From CAVPKN01 sp963832835 (GTDB lineage Bacteria; Chlamydiota; Chlamydiia; Chlamydiales; JAAKFR01): DNA of 64,000 nt. The notes under the pieces are model-generated. The model was not told the DNA's origin. It saw only the letters and a program-made list of their open reading frames with translations, and did no database searches. Where the stretch lies: NCBI GenBank assembly GCA_963832835.1, contig CAWHVD010000001.1, positions 310,001 to 374,000 on the forward strand, written 5' to 3'. Shown in pieces: positions 9,362-16,645 of the stretch (position 1 is its first letter; each line of letters opens with the position of its first letter). Position numbers and translations under genes: made by a program.

Positions 9362-10795
9362 ATGCAAAAGATATCCATTCAATACGATGACAGGCCCGTC
9401 AAGCAGATGCTCTATCCTGCAGTGCTATTTTTGATTGTCGGGTTGTTTATTGGAGTTTTTATTTCGTATAACGGCTTTTTAAAGCCCGATGCTTTTGCCG
9501 GGGAGTATATCCATTTTGGAAGAGTGCGTCCTGTTCATGTGACTGCTGTCACGCTTCTGTGGCTTTTGTCGGCAAATCTTGGTCTGATGTACTACTTTGT
9601 TCCCCGCTTGTGCGGCAGGCCGCTGTGGAGCGTGAAATTGGCGACAGTTACCAGTTGTATCTGGTGGCCAGCCTTGATTTTAGGGGTTTTTTCACTTCCC
9701 TTGGGGACGAATTTTGGCTGGGAATATGCAGAGCTTCCCAAAACTTTGATGAAAGGTTTTTTGCCTATCAAGCTCCTTGTTGCAGTGGCCTGGGTTTTAT
9801 TTGCCACGAACATATTTATGACGATCACACAGCGGCGTCACCAGCAAATGTATGTCTCGCTTTGGTATGTGATGGGCACACTTGTTTGGACGACGTTTAC
9901 TTTTATTGTGGGAAACTTTGCCGTGGAGTGGGTTCCTCAAGGAATTTCACGCGTCAATACCAGTTTTTTTTATGTACATAATCTTGTGGGACTCATCTTT
10001 ACTCCCATGGGCCTTGCAATTGCCTACTATTTTGTCCCTAAAATATCTGGAGCCCCGATTCATAGTCATCGCCTTTCGATGATTGGATTTTGGTCGGTCG
10101 CTTTTGTGTATGCTTGGATTGGGGCCCACCACATGCTCCATGGGCCCGAATCGCAATGGCTCCAAACAACGAGTATTATATTCTCGCTGTGGCTGATCGT
10201 GCCGGTTTGGACAGTTGTCACGAATCTGCTAGGCACGATTAAGACGCAATGGGAGATGTATAGTAAGAGCGCTCCGCTCCGTTTTTTGACAATGGGCGTG
10301 GTATTTTATCTGATTGTTTGTCTGCAGGGATCGCTCCAAGCTCTACGTAATGTCAACGAAGTGATTTCCAAAACCGATTGGATCATTGGACATGCCCATA
10401 TGTCCCTTTTAGGCACCTTCACCTTCTTTGCCTTTGGAGGGATTTACTACGCTATCCCTAAGATTACAGGTAAACCTCTTTGGTCTGAGAAACTAGCCGA
10501 TTGGCATTTCACGCTTGCCCTCTCAGGTTCTGTGGTGATGTTTGTGGCATTGTGGGTCGGTGGGTTTCAGCAAGGACTCATGTGGGCTAATTGGGCCACA
10601 GGTGACTCCTACGCCCAATTCCACGAAAATATCAGCAGAGTGCCTTTTTTAACCACTGTGTCTGCTATGTGGTGGTGGTGGTTTGCGCGGATGATGGGCG
10701 GCATTTTGATTTTTGCCGGGTGTCTGGTCTTCGCTCTCAATGTGATGAACACCATTATTTTACCACAATCAGAAGCTCTTGAAGTACAATCATGA
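9362..10795 (+). CDS. ccoN: cbb3-type cytochrome c oxidase subunit I
   Basis: Catalytic haem-copper subunit that reduces O2 and pumps protons in the inner membrane. 477 residues from ATG 9362 (MQKISIQYDDRP); the open frame from 9260 adds residues not typical of the family. About twelve membrane helices are visible. The haem b ligand His lies in the segment GRVRPVHVTAV. GAHHMLHG holds the paired CuB histidines, and the haem ligands near the end lie in IIGHAHMSLLGTF. The gene overlaps ccoO by an ATGA. The high-affinity oxidase fits life in low-oxygen intracellular niches and differs from the bd oxidase of Chlamydiaceae. Confidence 0.93.
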   Translation: MQKISIQYDDRPVKQMLYPAVLFLIVGLFIGVFISYNGFLKPDAFAGEYIHFGRVRPVHVTAVTLLWLLSANLGLMYYFVPRLCGRPLWSVKLATVTSCIWWPALILGVFSLPLGTNFGWEYAELPKTLMKGFLPIKLLVAVAWVLFATNIFMTITQRRHQQMYVSLWYVMGTLVWTTFTFIVGNFAVEWVPQGISRVNTSFFYVHNLVGLIFTPMGLAIAYYFVPKISGAPIHSHRLSMIGFWSVAFVYAWIGAHHMLHGPESQWLQTTSIIFSLWLIVPVWTVVTNLLGTIKTQWEMYSKSAPLRFLTMGVVFYLIVCLQGSLQALRNVNEVISKTDWIIGHAHMSLLGTFTFFAFGGIYYAIPKITGKPLWSEKLADWHFTLALSGSVVMFVALWVGGFQQGLMWANWATGDSYAQFHENISRVPFLTTVSAMWWWWFARMMGGILIFAGCLVFALNVMNTIILPQSEALEVQS

Positions 10796-12015
10796 GTGGA
10801 TGGAGCTCTAAAATAGAGTGGTCGGCGTTTTGGATGGTAGTAGGGGTTGTCGTCCTCTTTTCGACGGCAGTGGGTGTGACCTTAATTGCACCCGGATATA
10901 TCGACCCTAGCTGGCAACAAGCATCTAGTGCCTACCAGGTGCAGATGCATGAGGTGTCTGATCCGAACGTCTACTTTAGCACTGCAAGCCCTGCACGCTG
11001 GGGCTTGCAGTATGTGTATCATCTCAAAGAGGGCTTTACCCTCATGGCGTATCGCGAAAGCGCACTCGTTCGCATCCTTGCCCCTGTCGACTTAGAATCG
11101 TATGTGACCCGTTTTGCAGACCCTGAGGTCAAATTGACAACGCACATCTTCTTGCTGCGTCGCCCCACTGATACAGAGGTAGCTAAAACGGCTCAGATCC
11201 AATTTCAAACCGATTGGAAAAAAGAGCACCCCGAGCAAGAAACCGCTCCCTATTTCGACATTTGGGAAATGTACGACCCTGTAAAAAAGGAGGCCTTTGC
11301 GGTGAACGAAACCGATGGGGTCATCGAGAATTGGGTAGACCAAAAATTCAAGATTCTAGGCCAAAATCCCCCCTACTACACATCTAAGGGGGTGATCTTT
11401 GTCAATAATCCGGAAGAATACCGGGTGGCGGAGACAAATCATTTGGGAACCCCCTATTGGCTCTACCATAAAGATGGAGAGTCTATCCAAGATCTACAAG
11501 AGCTCAAGAGGGGGAAACTCAAGTTTATCTCTCGCAAGGAACTGATTGCTCTGGGCGAAGATATCTACCGCATCGAAGGGTGTTGGTATTGCCATACCGA
11601 CCAGACACGCACTCTTGTCCAAGATACTGTGATGAACGGTTCCCCCGATTATCCTGCACCTCCCTCTACAGCGAGCGAGTACATTTACCAACGTGTCACT
11701 TTCCCCGGCACACGCCGCATCGGGCCCGATCTCTCGCGCGTGGGGATTAAACGTCCCAATCGCGATTGGCACATGTCCCATTTCTGGTCGCCAAAATCAG
11801 AGAGCCTCGGTAGCATCATGCCCGCATTTAGACACTTTTTCGATAATGACCCTACAGGCACAGCTCCGAATCCCTACGGCATCCCAAATTATAAATTCGA
11901 AGCGATTTTCCACTACCTGATGACAAAGGGGACACGGATTACGCCTCCCTCTGAAGCGTGGTGGCAGGGGAAAGATCCTATCCAAACCCTCGACATTATC
12001 GAAGGAAGGAAATAA
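10792..12015 (+). CDS. ccoO: cbb3 oxidase monohaem subunit II, with long N-terminal extension
   Basis: Membrane-anchored cytochrome c subunit that passes electrons to CcoN. 407 residues, about twice the usual CcoO length. An N-terminal anchor (residues ~13-35) is followed by ~220 residues not typical of CcoO, and then by the recognisable CcoO core: haem site CWYCH at nt 11581-11595 (residue ~264), FPGTRRIGPDLSRVG, WHMSHFWSPKS and the haem methionine in GSIMPAF. The start overlaps the ccoN stop (ATGA). The extension may replace parts missing from the very small CcoP-like protein downstream; that is inference. Confidence 0.88.
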   Translation: MSGWSSKIEWSAFWMVVGVVVLFSTAVGVTLIAPGYIDPSWQQASSAYQVQMHEVSDPNVYFSTASPARWGLQYVYHLKEGFTLMAYRESALVRILAPVDLESYVTRFADPEVKLTTHIFLLRRPTDTEVAKTAQIQFQTDWKKEHPEQETAPYFDIWEMYDPVKKEAFAVNETDGVIENWVDQKFKILGQNPPYYTSKGVIFVNNPEEYRVAETNHLGTPYWLYHKDGESIQDLQELKRGKLKFISRKELIALGEDIYRIEGCWYCHTDQTRTLVQDTVMNGSPDYPAPPSTASEYIYQRVTFPGTRRIGPDLSRVGIKRPNRDWHMSHFWSPKSESLGSIMPAFRHFFDNDPTGTAPNPYGIPNYKFEAIFHYLMTKGTRITPPSEAWWQGKDPIQTLDIIEGRK

Positions 12016-12173
12016 TGCTAGATAGCGTGGGAATATACGGCTTCGTGCTCCACTACAGCTTGCTTTTTGCCTTTTTTGGTTCAGCGTGCATGACGTTTAT
12101 CTATTTATGGAAAAAAAAGCGTCTTGATATGGATGAAGCGCCCAAATACACCCTTTTTGAGGATGAGCGATGA
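12015..12173 (+). CDS. Small CcoQ-like membrane protein
   Basis: 52 residues with one membrane helix (LLFAFFGSACMTFIYLW) followed by KKKRLDMDEAPKY, the layout of CcoQ/FixQ assembly subunits. The ATG overlaps the ccoO stop as TAATG, with GGAAGGA upstream. Position between ccoO and the CcoP-like gene supports the role. The sequence is too short for a firm family call. Confidence 0.7.
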   Translation: MLDSVGIYGFVLHYSLLFAFFGSACMTFIYLWKKKRLDMDEAPKYTLFEDER

Positions 12174-12376
12174 CTGACGAGGAGATTCCTGTATCCGAGG
12201 AAAAGAAAGTCCCCCTGTTTCTCTATATCACCTACATCATCTTGATTGTGGGGGGGATTTGGGGTTTTATTACCTACTGGAATGGCTCGCACGGGTGGCT
12301 AGACAGAGGATATTGGAAGCCCCTACAGCAAGCAGCCGGAACTACTTATCCTTTCGAATCAAAAAAGCCCGTCTGA
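12170..12376 (+). CDS. Truncated CcoP-like cbb3 oxidase subunit (N-terminal domain only)
   Basis: 68 residues: an acidic start, one membrane helix (LFLYITYIILIVGGIWGFI) and the segment SHGWLDRGYWKPLQQAAG, which resembles the region after the helix in CcoP/FixP N-terminal domains. There is no CXXCH, so the two haem domains of a normal CcoP are absent. The start overlaps the previous stop (ATGA), so the unit ccoN-O-Q-P' is tightly coupled. The stop is 4 nt from the end of the convergent OTU gene. Confidence 0.7.
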   Translation: MTDEEIPVSEEKKVPLFLYITYIILIVGGIWGFITYWNGSHGWLDRGYWKPLQQAAGTTYPFESKKPV

Positions 12377-12380
12377 TTCC

Positions 12381-13742
12381 TTATCCTGTTGGAAAATAAG
12401 GGTTGTAGTGATTACGGGTATGCGTAAAGCCTCGTGGAGGCTTTCCAGTGAAGCCATCATTGATGATTTCATAAGGCTCCTTACCGACTATGCCATTTTT
12501 GTGATACACGTGGATGCACACTTTGTGGCGACAGCTCAAGGCAAATAGTTCTGCAGCTCCTCCATGTTCTCCTGCTTGCGACATCTCTTCGATGTACCCT
12601 TCAACTAGTCCGGCAACAGCTGGAAAATTAATTTCTGTAGAATGCGCTCTTCCAAATGCTGCGCTAATCTGGACCATAATCATAAATAAATGATCCATTT
12701 CCTGGGTGAGCACCTCTATTCGCTTCTTTGCTTCACCTTGTTGCTGTGGATCTTGAATGAATCCACTGACCAACAGATCTCGTTTTTCGCTTTGCTCTGT
12801 TTCTAGTTTTTCTAATTTCGCTTGATAGTGTTCGGCCATCGAACTTACCAATCGGCGTTGCAGCTCTTCATTAGATGGATACTCGCTTTTAATCCATTGC
12901 ATCGTTTCTAAGCGTTCTTTTGCAGTGCTTAACGCACGCTCTTCTTCGATGCTTACGATAAGAGATCCATTGATTTGAGAAAGCCATCCCGAGGCCTCGA
13001 AAAGGCAATCTCCGTTATCTGCAACTATAATTTCTCCATCATGTTCTATGGTCTTTGAATGGTAGTGGAAGATAAATTCTAGGGATCTGATCCGGGCGTC
13101 TGCAATATTAATTCTATCTCTAACAGAAACAATAGGATCGTTTTTTTCAGCATTTTCTAGAGGGGTAGTGTCTCTCAGCTGGCGTATGTTTTCACTTTCT
13201 AGGCTTCGCTTGGCTATGTTAACCGCCTTTATATCGATTTTCCTAATGCTGACCTTGTCTAGCAGGTCGTTTATACGGATTAGAACTTCATTTACTGGAG
13301 CTATTAAGTCAAGAGTCTGTTCGGAGTAGGTTGTGGGAATAGATATAGGAGCAGGAGGTCGTTGAGTTGGTCTCGAGTTTGGAATATGTGTAAAGCCAGA
13401 GACAGCTAATTTTTTTACAGCAATTTTAGGTTTAATTTTTGGATCTACTGAAGGAATGGCGGGCGGCTCTCGATAAGTACAGCATCCTCCGATCGATTTG
13501 GTGATCAATCCGATGGGAATGAGAAGTAAGGCAAGCACTGCAATCACGGGTAAAACAAGTAGAGCCAACGCACGGGAAACTACCTCAATCGCAGCCTCGC
13601 ATCCATGATCCTCTAAAGGTGAGGCAATCCATTGAAAGGCCTTTCCTACGAAGACAGAGGGGGCAAGAGGGGCATGACCAAGTATAGACGAGTCCATGTA
13701 CCAATCACCAAAAGATCGAGAAGCTAGAACCTCAACAGACAT
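12381..13742 (-). CDS. OTU-like cysteine protease with membrane segment; likely host-directed effector
   Basis: 453 residues. The region around residue 246 reads VADNGDCLFEA, the catalytic cysteine motif (D-G-D-C-L-F) of OTU deubiquitinases, and the C-terminus has HTRNHYNPYF, matching the OTU catalytic-histidine motif (H-Y, His445). Between them lie a long helical insertion and the strand segment HKVCIHVYHKNG. Residues ~55-85 are strongly hydrophobic (LVLPVIAVLALLLIPIG), so the protein may be membrane-inserted. OTU proteases are otherwise eukaryotic or viral, and bacterial ones, including a known chlamydial one (ChlaOTU), act on host ubiquitin. Start ATG 13742 has AAGGA upstream and a TATAAT at 13766-13771 on the same strand. 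No chaperone gene is adjacent. Function is inferred from the catalytic motifs. Confidence 0.72.
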   Translation of the reverse strand: MSVEVLASRSFGDWYMDSSILGHAPLAPSVFVGKAFQWIASPLEDHGCEAAIEVVSRALALLVLPVIAVLALLLIPIGLITKSIGGCCTYREPPAIPSVDPKIKPKIAVKKLAVSGFTHIPNSRPTQRPPAPISIPTTYSEQTLDLIAPVNEVLIRINDLLDKVSIRKIDIKAVNIAKRSLESENIRQLRDTTPLENAEKNDPIVSVRDRINIADARIRSLEFIFHYHSKTIEHDGEIIVADNGDCLFEASGWLSQINGSLIVSIEEERALSTAKERLETMQWIKSEYPSNEELQRRLVSSMAEHYQAKLEKLETEQSEKRDLLVSGFIQDPQQQGEAKKRIEVLTQEMDHLFMIMVQISAAFGRAHSTEINFPAVAGLVEGYIEEMSQAGEHGGAAELFALSCRHKVCIHVYHKNGIVGKEPYEIINDGFTGKPPRGFTHTRNHYNPYFPTG

Positions 13743-13811
13743 ACTTTTTCCTTAATGTAATAACCATTATACAGTATTGTTTATTAATTTTGTATTAAAG
13801 ATTAATTTTTT

Positions 13812-13989
13812 GTGACTATTCACGACCCAGCAGAATCCTTAGGGCAGCCCCAGTTTGTCAAGGACAAGGTACCTCAAAGAAGCTCCAGTGGAAGCTTTTT
13901 TGATGGGCCAGCCGAGAGCTGACGCAGTCAGCCGAGGGGGAGTGGATAGTCACCACAGAGAGGCTTTTAACCAAAAAGATGGATTACCT
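13812..13989. mobile_element. MITE-like element, copy 1 (one end lost)
   Basis: Nearly identical, in inverse orientation, to the copies at 14780-14964 and 24065-24251. It begins with the terminal repeat GTGACTATTC at 13812-13821. It carries the same two internal hairpins (around GCTGACGCAGTCAGC, and AAGCTCC-AGT-GGA with a T run) and ends at GGATTACCT. Where the other copies have the second terminal repeat, this one runs straight into the 74-bp repeat at 13989-14062. Small reading frames inside it (peptide GRP/GVDSH-HR type) are not believed to be genes. Confidence 0.85.
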
Positions 13990-14062
13990 AGGCTTCGAAA
14001 CGATCGTCCAAATCTGTCATGTTACCCAGTGCCACTTCATGGCTTTATTTTCTGGAAATGGT
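13989..14062. repeat. 74-bp dispersed repeat, copy 1
   Basis: The reverse complement matches 29604-29677 at about 72 of 74 positions. Copy 1 is joined directly to the broken end of the MITE-like element and stops 12 nt before the tatC stop codon. Nature unknown; it may be a fragment of a longer mobile element or of an old gene. Confidence 0.8.
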
Positions 14063-14074
14063 GTTAGGAATAAT

Positions 14075-14800
14075 TTAAATACGTAGCCCCGATTGGCCTT
14101 TGCTTTTAATACGGGCAAAAAAGAGGGCCGATTCAAACAAAAGAAGCATTGGAAAGGCCAAAAGGAGCTGGGAGAGCACATCAGGAGGAGTCAAAATGGC
14201 TGCCAGAATGAAGATCCCCACAATCACCCCCTTGCGTCCTTTTTTTAAAAATACATGAGAAATCAGCCCAAAATGAATCAGAAACAAAAGCACCACATAC
14301 AGTTCAAAAACAAGGGCGTGGGCTAGAATCAGACCAAGGGCCAAATGGACAGTTTCTTGTAAACCCCATAGGTTTTCCCCAATACCTGCGTTAAATTGCA
14401 GGAAATAAGAGGAGACACAAGGGAGGGTGATTGTGTAGGCAAAGAAAACGCCTCCCAGAACACATAGGCAAGAGAGAATTAAGAAGGGTAGAATCAACTT
14501 TTTCTCCTGTCTACCCAGCGCGGGCAAGAAAAAACGGAGCAGAAAATAGAGCCAAAGAGGAGAGGAAAGGGTCACGCCTCCCCAAAAAGCAATTTTAAGA
14601 GCCAACGTAAAACCCTCTAAGGGACCAAAAAGATAGAGTGTTTCTACTTTGAGTGGGGCAAGAAGTGTTGCAAAGAGTCGCCTATGGAAGCAAAAAGCTG
14701 TAAGAGTTCCCAGCAAGACGGCGCACCCGACCCGGATCAGAGTGCGCCGTAGCTCTTCTACATGATCCCAGAAGGAATTGTAACTATTCGGGTAATCCAT
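14075..14800 (-). CDS. tatC: Sec-independent (Tat) translocase subunit TatC; start codon supplied by a MITE
   Basis: Receptor for twin-arginine signal peptides in the inner membrane. 241 residues with six hydrophobic helices and the TatC signature SFWDHVEELRRTLIR right at the N-terminus. The first seven residues (MDYPNSY) are encoded by the end of the MITE-like element at 14780-14964. Removing the element and one copy of its 8-bp target duplication rebuilds GCATGAATTCCTTCTGG. In that sequence the tatA stop overlaps a tatC start in an ATGA and the protein would begin MNSFWDHVEEL. The present ATG thus comes from the element. Together with tatA it should export folded redox proteins such as a Rieske subunit. 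Chlamydiaceae lack Tat. Confidence 0.9.
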   Translation of the reverse strand: MDYPNSYNSFWDHVEELRRTLIRVGCAVLLGTLTAFCFHRRLFATLLAPLKVETLYLFGPLEGFTLALKIAFWGGVTLSSPLWLYFLLRFFLPALGRQEKKLILPFLILSCLCVLGGVFFAYTITLPCVSSYFLQFNAGIGENLWGLQETVHLALGLILAHALVFELYVVLLFLIHFGLISHVFLKKGRKGVIVGIFILAAILTPPDVLSQLLLAFPMLLLFESALFFARIKSKGQSGLRI

Positions 14801-14964
14801 CTTTTTGGTTAAAAGCCTCTGTGGTTACTATCCACTCCCCCTCGGCTGACTGCGTCAGCTCTCGGCTGGCCCATCAAAAAAGCTCCACTGGAGCTTCTTT
14901 GAGGTACCTTGTCCTTGACAAACTGGGGCTGCCCTAAGGATTCTGCTGGCTCGTGAATAGTCAC
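14780..14964. mobile_element. MITE-like element, copy 2, with exact 8-bp target duplication
   Basis: 185 bp bounded by GTAACTATTC (14780-14789) and its inverse GAATAGTCAC (14955-14964; one mismatch). The flanks are an exact direct repeat AAGGAATT at 14772-14779 and 14965-14972. No transposase is encoded, so it would have been moved in trans. On the minus strand it carries a terminator-like hairpin, AAGCTCC-AGT-GGAGCTT at 14880-14896 running into a T tract, placed between tatA and tatC in their direction of transcription. A second stem, CTGAC-TGC-GTCAG, also lies inside. Confidence 0.9.
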
Positions 14965-14971
14965 AAGGAAT

Positions 14972-15154
14972 TCATGCTTTATTCTCAGGATCTTTTGCGT
15001 CCTCTTCTTGCGTCTCTTCTGTAAGTCCTTGAGAAGCTTTTTTGAATTCGTGCAATCCTTTACCCAGATTGCGGGCGAATTCGGGAAGCTTTTTACCCCC
15101 AAACAGGATCAAGATCACAAATAAGATGACGATGATTTCCCAGCCGCCAATCAT
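14972..15154 (-). CDS. tatA: Tat translocase pore subunit TatA
   Basis: 60 residues: one N-terminal membrane helix (MIGGWEIIVILFVILILFGG), the hinge KKLPEFARNLG, an amphipathic helix (KGLHEFKKASQG) and an acidic tail. This is the complete TatA/E layout. The ATG overlaps the stop of the CT584-like gene (ATGA). The stop TGA abuts the target duplication of the MITE that now separates it from tatC. Confidence 0.93.
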   Translation of the reverse strand: MIGGWEIIVILFVILILFGGKKLPEFARNLGKGLHEFKKASQGLTEETQEEDAKDPENKA

Positions 15155-15702
15155 AAACTGATCTGTTTTAAGCGCTCTGCCAGTATGGACAGCTCTTTTT
15201 TATATTTGTCTAACTCCGCTTTGCCTTTTGAGTTGTTCATCAGCTCATAGAGTCTACCGATAAAGTGGGTAGCCAAATGGACCGTATTTTGTGTATCCGA
15301 GAGAAAAACAAACTCTTCACCATCGATACGGCGCACGCGGTTTAGAAAAGCAAATTGCTCTTCTTGTGTGATCATATCGGATGTAATGATGTTGACAAAC
15401 TCGCCCCTTTCGTGCACCTCTTTGGAGAGTCTTGCAGGGATGGTGAAGTCTTTAATCACTTCTTCGAGGATCTCGAGGTGCTTTTCATTTCCAATCTCCC
15501 CTTTGATCTGACCTGTCAATAAGGTTTCAAAGAGAAAGTTGGCTATCTCTTTGTTCTGGTTCGTGCAGCTTAAGATGACATTTTGAAGCTCACGATAGGT
15601 TGATCTGGAAATTTTCATCGCGAAAATACGCTTCATGTTGCCTTCAAAAAGCATAACCATGCGGTCATCGAGAACGATTTTATTACGGGTTTGTTCTGCC
15701 AT
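15151..15702 (-). CDS. Conserved chlamydial protein, CT584 homologue
   Basis: 183 residues, the same length as CT584 of Chlamydia trachomatis (Cpn0803 in C. pneumoniae), and placed like it next to a pGP6-like gene and ParA. It is soluble, mixed helix and strand, with no membrane segment. In Chlamydia the protein is linked to type III secretion (needle-tip or accessory role proposed), but its function is not settled. Start ATG 15702 lies 3 nt downstream of the pGP6-like stop. Identification rests on length, gene order and general resemblance from memory. Confidence 0.75.
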   Translation of the reverse strand: MAEQTRNKIVLDDRMVMLFEGNMKRIFAMKISRSTYRELQNVILSCTNQNKEIANFLFETLLTGQIKGEIGNEKHLEILEEVIKDFTIPARLSKEVHERGEFVNIITSDMITQEEQFAFLNRVRRIDGEEFVFLSDTQNTVHLATHFIGRLYELMNNSKGKAELDKYKKELSILAERLKQISL

Positions 15703-15705
15703 TTT

Positions 15706-16446
15706 TTATGTACCTTGTATCTGGAATTTAATAGTTTCTAATAGTTTTAAAAGTGTCTTTTTTTGCTTAAGTGAAAGTGACACATCTGGTTGAGAAAGTG
15801 CTGTAGCAATACGTTGGAGTTGTTTGATGCTGCCATCAGCGATATCCTCTCTTCGTTTGTCGTTTTCTTTGAGGGGAAATACGGCGCGAATGAGGGTAAT
15901 CACCTGTTGCTTAGATTCCCCTTTGTAATTGCGGACGATCTCTTCTTTTTGCTCGAACTGCCCTTCTCTACTAGCTAAAGTATAGATTGCCTGACGAGGC
16001 ATCGCATCGATCTGTGAGCGGAGGGTTGAAGGGACCTGATGGTAAAATTCGTAATACTGAAGGAAATTGTAGGGCGTCTGGCGGTTTCCGTAGGTGGCTA
16101 TCAGCCAAGCCGTGAAAGCTCCGTCTCGGTATTTTTTAAGGATTTCTTGCGCCCTCTTAATCCTCTCTCCATGCAAAATAGCCGCTTGGTTATTGATGGC
16201 TTTGACCTCTGAAGTGATCGCAAGTAAATACGAGAGGTCGTTAGAAAGATCTTGGGAGGGATCTAGCGAGTATTTTTGCAGCAGCTCTGCGAGTGCCTCT
16301 TTTTCTTTTTCGCCTAAACTCGGATTTCCAAAAAGGCCTGAAAATACAGTGAGTTGCCCTTCGGAGGTCTTTGTAGCAAGCTCTCCCATCTTCGGCTTTT
16401 CTTTTGTCCGAAAACGTTCTTGCAAAATGGTGCTTAATTTGGCCAT
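15706..16446 (-). CDS. pGP6-D/CT583-like chlamydial protein
   Basis: 246 residues, matching the length of plasmid protein pGP6-D and its chromosomal paralogue CT583. The core TAWLIATYGNRQTPYNFLQYYEFY is followed by a helical C-terminus. Its place directly after a ParA-like gene reproduces the pgp5-pgp6 / CT582-CT583 pair. It is probably involved in plasmid or chromosome partition or regulation, but its biochemistry is unknown. A 182-bp inverted-repeat element sits 17 bp upstream of the ATG and separates it from parA, so its transcription may depend on read-through or on a promoter inside the element. Confidence 0.78.
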   Translation of the reverse strand: MAKLSTILQERFRTKEKPKMGELATKTSEGQLTVFSGLFGNPSLGEKEKEALAELLQKYSLDPSQDLSNDLSYLLAITSEVKAINNQAAILHGERIKRAQEILKKYRDGAFTAWLIATYGNRQTPYNFLQYYEFYHQVPSTLRSQIDAMPRQAIYTLASREGQFEQKEEIVRNYKGESKQQVITLIRAVFPLKENDKRREDIADGSIKQLQRIATALSQPDVSLSLKQKKTLLKLLETIKFQIQGT

Positions 16447-16463
16447 TGTAAACCTGCTTTACA

Positions 16464-16645
16464 GAGCCCATTACAAAACTCCTGCTCCTCGTAAAACCGC
16501 GCTTGTGGCGGCAATTTTCGCCGCGCCTCCTCGCCTACCCTACCGGGTATGTTCTCGTCTGTGCGGCCCGGCCAGCCAAGCTGACCTTGAAAATTGTCAC
16601 CACAATCATCGATTTTCCTAGGAACAGGAGTTTTGCAATGGGCTC
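16464..16645. mobile_element. Second MITE-like inverted-repeat element with TACA target duplication
   Basis: 182 bp. The ends are near-perfect inverted repeats: GAGCCCATTACAAAACTCC at 16464-16482 against the complement of the right end GGAGTTTTGCAATGGGCTC. The match extends a few bases further with one or two mismatches. Both sides are flanked by TACA (16460-16463 and 16646-16649), consistent with a 4-bp target duplication. It encodes no transposase and is unrelated to the 185-bp family. The parA stop codon straddles its edge. Confidence 0.82.

Noticed and set aside
9178..9378. 66-codon minus-strand frame between the unknown gene pair and ccoN
   Set aside because: Lies in the divergent promoter region, overlaps the ccoN start, has no ribosome site and no family resemblance.
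14809..15102. 97-codon minus-strand frame across the MITE and tatA, and similar GGVDSNHR frames in other copies
   Set aside because: Product of the repeat sequence only, out of frame with tatA; spurious frame type.
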